Positions 32,005 to 44,409 of a stretch of 64,000 nt of DNA are shown here, piece after piece. The notes beneath the pieces were generated by a model. That model was not told where the DNA came from, did no database searches, and worked only from the letters and a program-made list of their open reading frames with translations. The position numbers and the translations under genes are program-made. The stretch's first letter is position 1. The number at the start of each line of letters is the position of its first letter. Origin of the DNA: Oreohelix idahoensis (Eukaryota > Mollusca > Gastropoda > Stylommatophora > Oreohelicidae); the NCBI GenBank assembly GCA_024509875.1, contig JAMPIV010015294.1, forward strand, positions 124,001-188,000, in the 5' to 3' direction.

Positions 32005-34437
32005 TTTGTCGTTGACTGAAGTGGAACATAATTGTTTAAACATGTTTGTATAAATTTACTTGTCGTTGACTGACATATTCTGAAGTGGAACATAATTGTT
32101 TAAACATGTTTGTATAAATTTACTTGTTGTTGACTGACATATTCTGAAGTGGAACATAATTGTTTAAACATGTTTGTATAAATTTACTTGTCGTTGACTG
32201 ACATATTCTGAAGTGGAACATAATTGTTTAAACATGTTTGTATAAATTTACTTGTCGTTGACTGACATATTCTGAAGTGGAACATAATTGTTTAAACATG
32301 TTTGTATAAATTTACTTGTCATTGACTGACATATTCTGAAGTGGAACATAATTGTTTAAACATGTTTGTATAAATTTACTTGTTGGTGACTGACATATTC
32401 TGAAGTGGAACATAATTGTTTAAACATGTTTGTATAAATTTACTTGTTGGTGACTGACATATTCTGAAGTGGAACATAATTGTTTAAACATGTTTGTATA
32501 AATTTACTTGTCATTGACTGACATATTCTGTAGTGGAACATAATTGTTTAAACATGTTTATATAAATTTACTTGTTGGTGACTGACATATTCTGTAGTGG
32601 AACATAATTGTTTAAACATGTTTGTATAAATTTACTTGTCATTGACTGACATATTCTGAAGTGGAACATAATTGTTTAAACATGTTTGTATAAATTTACT
32701 TGTTGGTGACTGACATATTCTGAAGTGGAACATAATTGTTTAAACATGTTTGTATAAATTTACTTGTTGGTGACTGACATATTCTGAAGTGGAACATAAT
32801 TGTTTAAACATGTTTGTATAAATTTACTTGTTGGTGACTGACATATTCTGAAGTGGAACATAATTGTTTAAACATGTTTGTATAAATTTACTTGTCATTG
32901 ACTGACATATTCTGAAGTGAAACATAATTGTTTAAACATGTTTGTATAAATTTACTTGTTGGTGACTGACATATTCTGAAGTGGAACATAATTGTTTAAA
33001 CATGTTTGTATAAATTTACTTGTTGGTGACTGACATATTCTGAAGTGGAACATAATTGTTTAAACATGTTTGTATAAAATTTACTTGTCATTGACTGACA
33101 TATTCTGAAGTGGAACATAATTGTTTAAACATGTTTGTATAAATTTACTTGTTGGTGACTGACATATTCTGAAGTGGAACATAATTGTTTAAACATGTTT
33201 GTATAAATTTACTTGTCATTGACTGACATATTCTGAAGTGGAACATAATTGTTTAAACATGTTTGTATAAATTTACTTGTTGGTGACTGACATATTCTGA
33301 AGTGGAACATAATTGTTTAAACATGTTTGTATAAATTTACTTGTTGGTGACTGACATATTCTGAAGTGGAACATAATTGTTTAAACATGTTTGTATAAAT
33401 TTACTTGTCATTGACTGACATATTCTGAAGTGGAACATAATTGTTTAAACATGTTTGTATAAATTTACTTGTCGTTGACTGACATATTCTGAAGTGGAAC
33501 ATAATTGTTTAAACATGTTTGTATAAATTTACTTGTCGTTGACTGACATATTCTGAAGTGGAACATAATTGTTTAAACATGTTTGTATAAATTTACTTGT
33601 CATTGACTGACATATTCTGAAGTGGAACATAATTGTTTAAACATGTTTGTATAAATTTACTTGTTGGTGACTGACATATTCTGAAGTGGAACATAATTGT
33701 TTAAACATGTTTGTATAAATTTACTTGTTGGTGACTGACATATTCTGAAGTGGAACATAATTGTTTAAACATGTTTGTATAAATTTACTTGTCATTGACT
33801 GACATATTCTGAAGTGGAACATAATTGTTTAAACATGTTTGTATAAATTTACTTGTTGGTGACTGACATATTCTGAAGTGGAACATAATTGTTTAAACAT
33901 GTTTGTATAAATTTACTTGTCATTGACTGACATATTCTGAAGTGGAACATAATTGTTTAAACATGTTTGTATAAATTTACTTGTCGTTGACTGACATATT
34001 CTGAAGTGGAACATAATTGTTTAAACATGTTTGTATAAATTTACTTGTTGGTGACTGACATATTCTGAAGTGGAACATAATTGTTTAAACATGTTTGTAT
34101 AAATTTACTTGTCGTTGACTGACATATTCTGAAGTGGAACATAATTGTTTAAACATGTTTGTATAAATTTACTTGTCATTGACTGACATATTCTGAAGTG
34201 GAACATAATTGTTTAAACATGTTTGTATAAATTTACTTGTTGGTGACTGACATATTCTGAAGTGGAACATAATTGTTTAAACATGTTTGTATAAATTTAC
34301 TTGTCATTGACTGACATATTCTGAAGTGGAACATAATTGTTTAAACATGTTTGTATAAATTTACTTGTCATTGACTGACATATTCTGAAGTGGAACATAA
34401 TTGTTTAAACATGTTTGTATAAATTTACTTGTTGGTT
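32005..34437. repeat. 64-bp satellite, about 38 copies, abutting a splice acceptor
   Basis: Highly homogeneous units with core gaagtggaacataattgttt and a variable triplet (ttgtcgttg, ttgtcattg, ttgttggtg). The final unit stops at cttgttgg, only about 10 bp before the start of kinase exon 4 at 34448, so the array reaches into the region expected to hold the branch point and pyrimidine tract. Confidence 0.97.
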
Positions 34438-34447
34438 TCGCTCCCAG

Positions 34448-34641
34448 GATGTTTTTTCTATGACTGTAAGCAAAAGACAGAGTGGGGGTCGCAAGCGGTG
34501 GGGTGCTGGACTCTCTGACACCTGGGATGACTGGAGTGACTTGGATTTTCTGCCAAATAAAGCCACAAAAAAAGTGGTGCCCATCCCAAAAAATAACAGC
34601 CTGTTTGGGAAAGAAAACTTGGAGGACGATGGATTCATAAG
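34448..34641 (+). CDS. MAK/CILK1: MAK/CILK1-like kinase, exon 4 (tail, RKRWGAG motif)
   Basis: Phase 0 at acceptor gctcccag (ends 34447), split after AG of the last codon at donor AG|GTATGT. It encodes SKRQSGGRKRWGAGLSDTWDDWSDLDF, matching the family's Q-S-G-G-R-x-R-W-G...S-W-D-D region that follows the kinase domain, then NSLFGKENLEDDGFI. The motif is shared by vertebrate MAK and CILK1, so it supports orthology outside the kinase domain. It is squeezed between a 64-bp array (left) and a 61-bp array (right). Confidence 0.92.
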
Positions 34642-34749
34642 GTATGTGATTAAAACAAAACCATAAAGTTATTGTTATCTAAAGAAAAATGCAGCTTCTG
34701 TTATGACAATGATGTCTTCATCAGGTATCAGAAGCATGATTTAAAAAAA

Positions 34750-37450
34750 TAGTCCTATAACAGTTACTGCTGCAGGGGAGAGAAGGGTTAGAGACTTGAC
34801 TGTTACTAGGTAGACCCATAACAGATACTGCTGGCAGGGAGTAAAGTGTTAGAGACTTGACTATTACTAGGTAGTCCCATTACAGTTACTGCTATAGGTG
34901 AGTGAAGTGTTAAGAGACTTGACTGTTACTAGGTAGTCCCATTACAGTTACTGCTATAGGTGAGTGAAGTGTTAGAGACTTGACTGTTACTAGGTAGTCC
35001 CATTACAGTTACTGCTATAGGTGAGTGAAGTGTTAGAGACTTGACTGTTACTAGGTAGTCCCATTACAGTTACTGCTATAGGTGAGTGAAGTGTTAGAGA
35101 CTTGGTGAGTGAAGTGTTAGAGACTTGACTATTACTAGGTAGTCCCATTACAGTTACTGCTGTAGGTGAGTGAAGTGTTAGAGACTTGACTGTTACTAGG
35201 TAGTCCCATTACAGTTACTGCTATAGGTGAGTGAAGTGTTAGAGACTTGACTATTACTAGGTAGTCCCATTACAGTTACTGCTATAGGTGAGTGAAGTGT
35301 TAGAGACTTGACTGTTACTAGGTAGTCCCATTACAGTTACTGCTATAGGTGAGCGAAGTGTTAGAGACTTGACTATTACTAGGTAGTCCCATTACAGTTA
35401 CTGCTATAGGTGAGTGAAGTGTTAGAGACTTGACTATTACTAGGTAGTCCCATTACAGTTACTGCTATAGGTGAGTGAAGTGTTAGAGACTTGACTATTA
35501 CTAGGTAGTCCCATTACAGTTACTGCTGTAGGTGAGTGAAGTGTTAGAGACTTGACTGTTACTAGGTAGTCCCATTACAGTTACTGCTATAGGTGAGTGA
35601 AGTGTTAGAGACTTGACTGTTACTAGGTAGTCCCATTACAGTTACTGCTATAGGTGAGTGAAGTGTTAGAGACTTGACTGTTACTAGGTAGTCCCATTAC
35701 AGTTACTGCTATAGGTGAGTGAAGTGTTAGAGACTTGACTGTTACTAGGTAGTCCCATTACAGTTACTGCTATAGGTGAGTGAAGTGTTAGAGACTTGAC
35801 TATTACTAGGTAGTCCCATTACAGTTACTGCTATAGGTGAGTGAAGTGTTAGAGACTTGACTGTTACTAGGTAGTCCCATTACAGTTACTGCTATAGGTG
35901 AGTGAAGTGTTAGAGACTTGACTGTTACTAGGTAGTCCCATTACAGTTACTGCTATAGGTGAGTGAAGTGTTAGAGAGACTTGACTGTTACTAGGTAGTC
36001 CCATTACAGTTACTGCTATAGGTGAGTGAAGTGTTAGAGACTTGACTATTACTAGGTAGTCCCATTACAGTTACTGCTATAGGTGAGTGAAGTGTTAGAG
36101 ACTTGACTATTACTAGGTAGTCCCATTACAGTTACTGCTATAGGTGAGTGAAGTGTTAGAGACTTGACTATTACTAGGTAGTCCCATTACAGTTACTGCT
36201 ATAGGTGAGTGAAGTGTTAGAGACTTGACTATTACTAGGTAGTCCCATTACAGTTACTGCTATAGGTGAGTGAAGTGTTAGAGACTTGACTATTACTAGG
36301 TAGTCCCATTACAGTTACTGCTGTAGGTGAGAAGTGTTAGAGACTTGACTATTACTAGGTAGTCCCATTACAGTTACTGCTGTAGGTGAGTGAAGTGTTA
36401 GAGACTTGACTATTACTAGGTAGTCCCATTACAGTTACTGCTATAGGTGAGTGAAGTGTTAGAGACTTGACTATTACTAGGTAGTCCCATTACAGTTACT
36501 GCTATAGGTGAGTGAAGTGTTAAGAGACTTGACTATTACTAGGTAGTCCCATTACAATTACTGCTATAGGTGAGTGAAGTGTTAGAGACTTGACTATTAC
36601 TAGGTAGTCCCATTACAGTTACTGCTATAGGTGAGTGAAGTGTTAGAGACTTGACTGTTACTAGGTAGTCCCATTACAGTTACTGCTATAGGTGAGTGAA
36701 GTGTTAGAGACTTGACTGTTACTAGGTAGTCCCATTACAGTTACTGCTATAGGTGAGTGAAGTGTTAGAGACTTGACTATTACTAGGTAGTCCCATTACA
36801 GTTACTGCTATAGGTGAGTGAAGTGTTAGAGACTTGACTATTACTAGGTAGTCCCATTACAGTTACTGCTATAGGTGAGTGAAGTGTTAGAGACTTGACT
36901 ATTACTAGGTAGTCCCATTACAGTTACTGCTATAGGTGAGTGAAGTGTTAGAGACTTGACTATTACTAGGTAGTCCCATTACAGTTACTGCTATAGGTGA
37001 GTGAAGTGTTAGAGACTTGACTATTACTAGGTAGTCCCATTACAGTTACTGCTATAGGTGAGTGAAGTGTTAGAGACTTGACTGTTACTAGGTAGTCCCA
37101 TTACAGTTACTGCTATAGGTGAGTGAAGTGTTAGAGACTTGACTGTTACTAGGTAGTCCCATTACAGTTACTGCTATAGGTGAGTGAAGTGTTAGAGACT
37201 TGACTATTACTAGGTAGTCCCATTACAGTTACTGCTATAGGTGAGTGAAGTGTTAGAGACTTTACTGTTACTAGGTAGTCCCATTACAGTTACTGCTATA
37301 GGTGAGTGAAGTGTTAGAGACTTGACTATTACTAGGTAGTCCCATTACAGTTACTGCTATAGGTGAGTGAAGTGTTAGAGACTTGACTGTTACTAGGTAG
37401 TCCCATTACAGTTACTGCTATAGGTGAGTGAAGTGTTAGAGATGACTGTT
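34750..37450. repeat. 61-bp satellite with repeated 5' splice-site-like motif, about 44 copies
   Basis: Units contain ttgactgttactaggtagtc and ctataggtgagtgaag at 61-bp spacing (gactgtt at 34921 and 34982). The first units are diverged, a graded edge. Nearly every unit carries TAG|GTGAGT, which differs from the CAG|GTRAGT donor consensus at one base; single exceptions are ggtgagcg near 35347 and ggtgagaag near 36325. The array lies sense to the kinase gene about 110 bp after exon 4. Confidence 0.96.
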
Positions 37451-37456
37451 ACTAGG

Positions 37457-37638
37457 TCCAGCTTCGAAAGGTGAGGTGACCAGTTCCCTTCATCACTGCC
37501 TTTGCCTTCCCTTACTCAAGAGAAGACTTAGATATTCATTTACAGCTGGGTTGACAGGAGCTTGACACAGCCATATTTTGAACTCGGTACCTTTTGCTGC
37601 AAGAGGCAAGCGCTCTAACCACTCTGCCAATCGGACGC
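37457..37638 (-). mobile_element. tRNA-derived SINE, minus strand (first of two)
   Basis: On the minus strand it begins with a tRNA-like head: A box TGGCAGAGTGG, then TTAGAGCGCTTGCCTC and B box GAGTTCAAAAT. Inserted at the end of the 61-bp array. Confidence 0.75.
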
Positions 37639-37650
37639 TCACTATTACTA

Positions 37651-37830
37651 GATCCATCTTTATTAAGTGGGGGTGACCTCGCTGCCTAGGCCTTCTTTAA
37701 GTCAAGAGCAGAGTTAGAAACCCGTTTACAGCTAAGTAGACTGGAGTGTGACACTACCAGATTTCAAACCCAAAACATGGTAACTTCACCACAAGAGGCA
37801 AACACTCTAACCACTCTGCCAGTCCAAAGC
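37651..37830 (-). mobile_element. tRNA-derived SINE, minus strand (second of two)
   Basis: Same family and orientation as the neighbour: A box TGGCAGAGTGG, GAGTGTTTGCCTCTTG and B box GGGTTTGAAATC. The two copies are diverged, so separate insertions are as likely as a tandem duplication. Confidence 0.72.
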
Positions 37831-37952
37831 TTGGGAGCATGAATACGTTACAGAAAAAATAAACAGATAAAGCTTATCTAAACGCATCAAACAAGATGTT
37901 ACAAAACTGACATTATCTCAGTCAGTCATGTAAAGTCCAGTCAGAGTTAGAT

Positions 37953-38976
37953 TAGGGTGACCATATTACTGTTTTTAAAAGGAGGACATTTTTTAAGAAA
38001 AAGAGGACATAAAGGAGGACACAATAATTTCACTAATTTAATACATTTATGTCAAAAATTATGATAAGATATTTATAGAAATGCTGCAGCGAAATAAAAA
38101 ATATTTTTAAAATCTTCATAATTTTTGTCCATGAAGCATTATTCTTTCAACATCACTAAATATTTGTCACTTGACATTATTTGTCTCAATAAGTCTGGAT
38201 TTCCAACTAAATACTCATGGAACTCTGTACATGAAACATTCTTATAATTGTATTGAACTTGTATTCCTTGTTGGATTCAGATTCTGTATGTTATTAATTC
38301 AGGCAATAAATTTATAACTGATAAAATTACAAACTGTATAAATCAAAAACTGAATGATTATGATAATATACACTTGGAACTGTTCACCAATAAGCTATAT
38401 TATGTTCTGTAAACTAAAAATGAAAGATTCATACTTAAAATAATTCATTTGTTATCACACTAAACCAGTAACTAAACAAACGGAATATCTTGACCAATCA
38501 GGCCCTGGTTTACTATTCTTTGTTTAAGTGGCATAAATACAAACTTTTGGTTATTTGATCCTTTTTGTATTTAATTCATTTAGTCTTTAACCATGGACTT
38601 AATTAATTAAATATGAATTGAATTTGAGCAAATTTGCTTATACAACGTATAATAAACCGGAGCCCTGAATTGTAAAGATATTATAATTGTATATAATACT
38701 ATTACTAAACAATAATGACTGAATTTGATAATTGCATTGCGTTAACAAGAAATACAAAATCTTGTTAAAATTTATTATAGTATTACTTACTCAATGAACA
38801 ACAATTCAATTTTTTTTGAATTTTTTTCGCTTAAACAAAAATGAAAGAATTTTTTCATTTACCAATTTTGTTAAAAAGCCGGACAAATCGCAATTTAAAA
38901 AAAATCCGACTGGATGCTACATTTTGATGTATAAAGCTGGACAAATCCTGCCAAATCCGGACATATGGTCACCCTA
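37953..38976. mobile_element. hAT-type MITE, 1024 bp
   Basis: Perfect 14-bp terminal inverted repeats TAGGGTGACCATAT and ATATGGTCACCCTA, flanked by the 8-bp target duplication AGTTAGAT at 37945-37952 and 38977-38984. The interior is very A/T-rich without an ORF. An 8-bp duplication points to a hAT-superfamily transposase acting in trans. Confidence 0.88.
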
Positions 38977-39025
38977 AGTTAGATCCTTCCTAGGTGTACC
39001 GAAGTATCAGTTACTACTATTAAAA

Positions 39026-39390
39026 GGGAGTCACGCTAGCATAGTGGTTACCACACTGCACTGGCGACCGGGTGACCCAGGATCAAACCCGGGCGAGGAC
39101 ATTTGAAGATTTTTCGTCGACCGGGACTTGGACTGGATTAACTCGAGCCCTGGCGAGAACATTTGAAGAAGTCTCGTCGACCAGGGACTGGCGACTCCTG
39201 AGCCGACCCAGCTCTAATGGGTACCTCCGAAATCGGCGAGTATCTGCCTGAATGGCGAGGGACACCTGTCTCTGTGCAAGAAAAAAGGGATAGTCACGTA
39301 AAACCAGTAATGGGCTAGACATACTAACCTGAGATTTCGCCTCGAGTAATAGCTGGCGTACGAAAAAATAAAAAAAATATAAAAAAACAA
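39026..39390 (+). mobile_element. tRNA-derived SINE with A-rich tail
   Basis: A box TAGCATAGTGG (39037-39047) and B box GGATCAAACCC (39080-39090) form the head. The body contains an internal near-duplicate (acatttgaagatttttcgtcgacc and acatttgaagaagtctcgtcgacc) and ends in an A-rich tail. A different family from the other SINEs here. Confidence 0.8.
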
Positions 39391-39439
39391 ACTACTATTA
39401 AATATCAGACTACTGAGACAACAATATTGACATAAACAA

Positions 39440-41142
39440 AATTAATAAAATACAAATATTGTTATCTCATTAGTCTGATGTTGTTATCTCAGTAGTCTGA
39501 TGTTGTTTTCTCAGTAGTCTGATATTGTTATCCTAGTAGTCTAATATTATTATCTTGCTAGTCTGATATTGGTATCCAAGTAGTCTGATATTGTTATCCT
39601 AGTAGTCTGATATTGTTATCTCAGTAAATAATGTTATCCGAGCAGTCTGATATTGTTATCTCAGTGGTCTGATATTGTTATCCTAGTAGTCTGATATGGT
39701 TATCCTAGTAGTCTGATATTGTTATCCTAGTAGTCTGATATTGTTATCTCAGTGGTCTGATATTGTTATCTCAGTGGTCTGATATTGTTTTCCTAGTAGT
39801 CTGATATTGTTATCCTAGTAGTCTGATATTGTTATCTCAGTGGTCTGATATTGTTTTCCTAGTAGTCTGATATTGTTATCCTAGTAGTCTGATATTGTTA
39901 TCTCAGTGGTCTGATATTGTTATCCTAGTAGTCTGATATTGTTATCTCAGTAGTCTGATATTGTTATCTCAGTGGTCTGATATTGTTATCCTAGTAGTCT
40001 GATATTGTTATCCTAGTAGTCTGATATTGTTATCCTAGTAGTCTGATATTGTTATCTCAGTGGTCTAATATTGTTATCCTAGTAGTCTGATATTGTTATC
40101 TCAGTGGTCTGATATTGTTATCCTAGTAGTCTGATATTGTTATCTCAGTAGTCTGATATTGTTATCTCAGTGGTCTGATATTGTTATCCTAGTAGTCTGA
40201 TATTGTTATCTCAGTGCTCTGATATTGTTATCCTAGTAGTCTGATATTGTTATCTCAGTGGTCTGATATTGTTATCCTAGTAGTCTGATATTGTTATCCT
40301 AGTAGTCTGATATTGTTATCTCAGTGGTCTGATATTGTTATCCTAGTAGTCTGATATTGTTATCTCAGTAGTCTGATATTGTTATCCTAGTAGTCTGATA
40401 TTGTTATCTCAGTAGTCTGATATTGTTATCCTAGTAGTCTGATATTGTTATCCTAGTAGTCTGATATTGTTATCCTAGTAGTCTGATATTGTTATCTCAG
40501 TGGTCTAATATTGTTATCCTAGTAGTCTGATATTGTTATCCTAGTAGTCTGATATTGTTATCCTAGTAGTCTGATATTGTTATCTCAGTGGTCTAATATT
40601 GTTATCCTAGTAGTCTGATATTGTTATCTCAGTGGTCTGATATTGTTATCCTAGTAGTCAGATATTGTTATCCTAGTAGTCTGATATTGTTATCCTAGTA
40701 GTCTGATATTGTTATCTCAGTGGTCTGATATTGTTATCCTAGTAGTCTGATATTGTTATCCTAGTAGTCTGATATTGTTATCTCAGTGGTCTGATATTGT
40801 TATCCTAGTAGTCTGATATTGTTATCCTAGTAGTCTGATATTGTTATCTCAGTGGTCTGATATTGTTATCCTAGTAGTCTGATATTGTTATCTCAGTAGT
40901 CTGATATTGTTATCTCAGTGGTCTGATATTGTTATCCTAGTAGTCTGATATTGTTATCCTAGTAGTCTGATATTGTTATCTCAGTGGTCTAATATTGTTA
41001 TCTCAGTGGTCTGATATTGTTATCCTAGTAGTCTGATATTGTTATCTCAGTGGTCTAATGTTGTTATCCTAGTAGTCTGATATTGTTATCTCAGTGGTCT
41101 GATATGGTTATCCTAGTAGTCTAATATTGTTATCCTAGTAGT
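39440..41142. repeat. 22-bp satellite, left block, about 77 copies
   Basis: Core gtctgatattgttatcc with cctagtagt or ctcagtggt variants. It continues at 42095 after an insertion. Confidence 0.96.
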
Positions 41143-42094
41143 TGTTATGGTTACGGGCTCCTGATGGTTTCTCCAATGTTAGGATGGTGAAGTCTCTGGT
41201 CTAGGGTATTAGTTGATTTAGTATTTGTGAGACTTCATCATGGCATTCCATCATGCCGGTACCACTTTTTAATCCAGCCTTTCAAATTACACTTTCTGAC
41301 TCCAATGATAAAGACTTCGTTAAGGCCAGGTTGGACTTTAGGACGACATCAATTTATTACTTTACAAGCTCTATTAATCATCAAGCAATAAGAACATGGC
41401 ATGACCTAGCCTGTCTTTGAAAAACGTCTCTAGTCAGTTGACTACGGACAAGATGTCTTTGACATATTGCTGCAATCTTTATTAAAATAGTTCCACACTC
41501 ATTCCTTTGATATACAGCATTCGCTTGTCCTAAAATATCAATTCAGCATAGACTCCATGAAGCAGATGGACGATCTCATCATCATCAGTTGCCATCTCCA
41601 CAACGGAGGTTGGCTGTAATGGATCTCCAACGTCTTCTGTCTCTTGTCTTGGTGGTACACTCTGATAGACTCTTTCCCGTCCATCTCTTGATGTTATCTT
41701 CCCACTTATAGCGCTGTCTTCCCCTTGCACGTTTACCTTCAACTCTCCCTTCTGTTATGGTCTTCTGCAAGGTGTTATGCCTTTTTATGTGGCCAAAGTA
41801 TTTTAGCTGCCGAACTTTGACAATCTAGCTGTATATAAATCTTTATAACTCTGTAGTAAGAGCACACATATAGGAGCTGGACAAAATGTGTCCTTTCACA
41901 CACAGTGCAACACATCGAATGGCCACGAAGTATTTCTCACTTCTGCTACGTGAAGCCATCAGAGCCGTCTGCAAAACTTCTGCAAAAGACCATGACGTAC
42001 TTCTGGGCGTAGCCCAGGAAACGTATATCAACAAGCTAGTCTGTAAACAAGCCTTGTCGAATACAATAGATATGTTATGAATTTAATCATAACA
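41143..42094. mobile_element. LTR-like insertion splitting the 22-bp satellite
   Basis: The segment has inverted ends TGTTATG...CATAACA and is flanked by a 5-bp target duplication GTAGT (41138-41142 and 42095-42099); removing one copy restores the satellite phase. Ends, duplication length and lack of transposase suit a solo LTR. An RTE 3' fragment is nested inside it. Confidence 0.65.
41573..41830 (-). pseudogene. RTE-like 3' fragment nested in LTR-like insertion
   Basis: The minus strand (41770-41585) encodes MQKTITEGRVEGKRARGRQR, YKWEDNIKRWTG, SECTTKTRDRRRWRSI, the C-terminal basic region of an RTE-type polyprotein; the 3' tail is a short GAT/ATG run at about 41575. No RT remains. A different family from the 10164 copy. 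Confidence 0.75.
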
Positions 42095-42532
42095 GTAGTC
42101 TAATATTGTTATCCTTGTAGTCTAATATTGTTATCCTAGTAGTCTAATATTGTTATCCTAGTAGTCTGATATTATTATCCTAGTAGTCTGATATTGTTAT
42201 CCTAGTAGTCTGATATTGTTATCCCAGTAGTCTGATATTGCTATCCCAGTAGTCTGATATTGTTATCCCAGTAGTCTGATATTGTTATCCTAGTAGTCTG
42301 ATATTGTTATCCGAGTAGTCTGACATTGTTATCCCAGTAGTCTAAAATTTGTATCTTGCTAGTCTGATATTGTTATCCAGTAGTCTAATATTGCTATCTT
42401 GCTAGTCTGATATTGTTATCTTGCTAGTCTGCTATTGTTATCCCATTAGTATAATATTGTTATCCCAGTAGTCTGATATTGTTATCCCAGTAGTCTGATA
42501 TTGTTATCCTAGTAGTCTGATATTGTTATCCC
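42095..42532. repeat. 22-bp satellite, right block, about 20 copies
   Basis: Same unit as 39440-41142 but more diverged (taatattg, tatcttgcta, tatcccag variants), consistent with an array edge. Confidence 0.93.
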
Positions 42533-42892
42533 TTCTTCTTCTTTCTTCTCTTCCAAGAACTACTTATTCGGAGTAACCAGGAGGACATGCACACTATTAT
42601 AGCTGGCAGACGCTGGAGTTGGGTTGGCCACGTCCTCAGAAGGGACCCTGATACCATCACAAGAACGGCTATGCTATGGACGCCCGAGGGAAAGCGAAAG
42701 AGAGGCCGACCAAAAACAACTTGGGGGAGAACTGAGGAAGCTGAGATGCAAAGAATGAACCACAGTTGGGGCACTGTACGAAGGATGGCCGCCGACCGAG
42801 CAAAGTGGAATCAATTTGTTGCTGCCCTACAAGACGCCACCAGGCGTGATGGCCGCTGACTACTTTGACAGTTGGTGGTTATGGATCAAAGA
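42533..42892 (+). mobile_element. RTE copy 3, 5'-truncated 3' end
   Basis: The plus strand 42587-42859 encodes MHTIIAGRRWSWVGHVLRRD and GKRKRGRPKTTWGRTEEAE, near-identical to the C-terminus of the RTE at 10164 and 53101. It ends with the same 3' UTR and an (AAG)n tail at 42885-42900. The left edge carries an inverted-looking cttcttcttctttcttctct stretch. Same orientation as the host gene, unlike the other two copies. Confidence 0.88.
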
Positions 42893-43011
42893 AGAAGAAG
42901 TAGGCTGATAATGTTATTCCAGTCACCTGATATAGTCTTCATGGTGAACTGATACTAGTGTTCTCACAGTCTTGTTACCTCCACCCTAATCATGATTTAT
43001 TTTTACTCTAG

Positions 43012-43121
43012 TAGTCCATTACATAAGAAACCTGTGGGAAACAAACCAGTACTAGACTCTGGCAAATCTTCAGGCTCATCAGCCAAGCAGCATTACCTCA
43101 GTAAATCCAGGTATCTCCCAG
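43012..43121 (+). CDS. MAK/CILK1: MAK/CILK1-like kinase, exon 5 (tail, SRYLPG motif)
   Basis: Acceptor tttttactctag (ends 43011). The first T completes the AG from exon 4 as Ser, and the exon ends with G before donor G|GTAAAA. It encodes SPLHKKPVGNKPVLD, SGSSAKQHYLSKSRYLPG, closely matching the vertebrate K-Q-Y-Y-L-x-x-S-R-Y-L-P-G segment. An alternative donor at 43111 would break the motif and the phase with exon 6, so it was not used. Confidence 0.9.
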
Positions 43122-44409
43122 GTAAAAATATCACCTTTTAGTGAAATTTGTATATCTGTTATCCATGCTTATTAAGGGGAGGAGCTACACTGAAATGCTA
43201 TTTTCGTTATTAATTGCTGGATTTCAATGAAAATGCACAGACTTAACCTATATCAGTACTAGATACGCAAAATGAAGAGTTTGATGGTTGCCATGGAAAG
43301 GGCAGCCATATTGGATTCTATTGTTCTATTTCAATTTGCTAAGGCTTTGTCATTTATTAAGCTATGAATAAAATTTGACCACAACGTTTATCATTACATT
43401 TTAAAACTTTTGTCAACTTGAATTTTTGATAACTTTAATACAAACAAAGTTGTAGGACTTTGAATTTAGTGTCTAAAAATAGTAAAAACATTTTGCTAAA
43501 GTTTACATTACTTTTGCAATAAATCAAAAATTTGATCAGATACTTAAAAATCAAGTTGACAAAAGTTTTAAAAGATTATGGATAATGTATGTGCCAAATC
43601 TTATGTCAATTAATACAGAAGTTTGGAAGTTATAAGAAAATTAGGATGAGAAAAATAGATTGTAAGAAAATCACATTTTTCTCCATAATTAGATTATAAT
43701 TAAATGAGTATGTAATACTCGATAGAGAGCAGTGGAGGACCCTATCTGTTGATGCTTCCACTATGGCACACCCTACGACCCATGACGGGTTACGGGTTGA
43801 GATGAGATGATGTAATACTACTCCCAAAAAATTACTTACTTATCATTTAGAACGTACTGGAAGCATATCCAGCTTCTTCTGCTACTGTTTATCTGGCTTT
43901 CTGTTGAGATTTTTGCCAAATTTCCTTCCTTTTCTTAGTGCAGTTTTCTGCCGTTTTAGAGCTGAGCAATATTGGATTCTTTGTTCTGTTTCAATTTGCG
44001 AAGGCTTTTTTCATTTATTAAGCTATGAACACCAAATTTAAACATAACGTTTATCATTACATTGTAAAAGTTTTGTAAGATTGGCTTTTTGATACCTTTA
44101 ATACAAAAAAAGTTGAAGGACTTTGAATTGAGCGTCTAAAAATACTAAAATTTTTTGCTAATTTTACATTGCTTTTTGCAATAAATCAAACGTTTTATCA
44201 GATACTTAAAAATCGGTCTAACAACAGTTTTAAAAGATTATGGATAATATATATGCAAAGTCTTATGTCAATTAAAACAGAAGTTTGGAAGTTATAAGAA
44301 AATTAGGTTGAGAAAAATAGATTTTGAGAAAATCACATTTTTCACCATAATTAGATTATAATCAAATAAGTATGTAATACTACCCCAAAAAAAATTACTT
44401 ACTTGTCAT

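Noticed and set aside
32005..34437. Forkhead-like TGTTTGT motifs in the 64-bp satellite as a FOXJ1 array
   Set aside because: The core is short and A/T-rich and expected by chance in such sequence; weaker than the X-box case.
43110..43116. Alternative donor TCCAG|GTATCT for exon 5
   Set aside because: It would remove the conserved YLPG and spoil the phase with exon 6.
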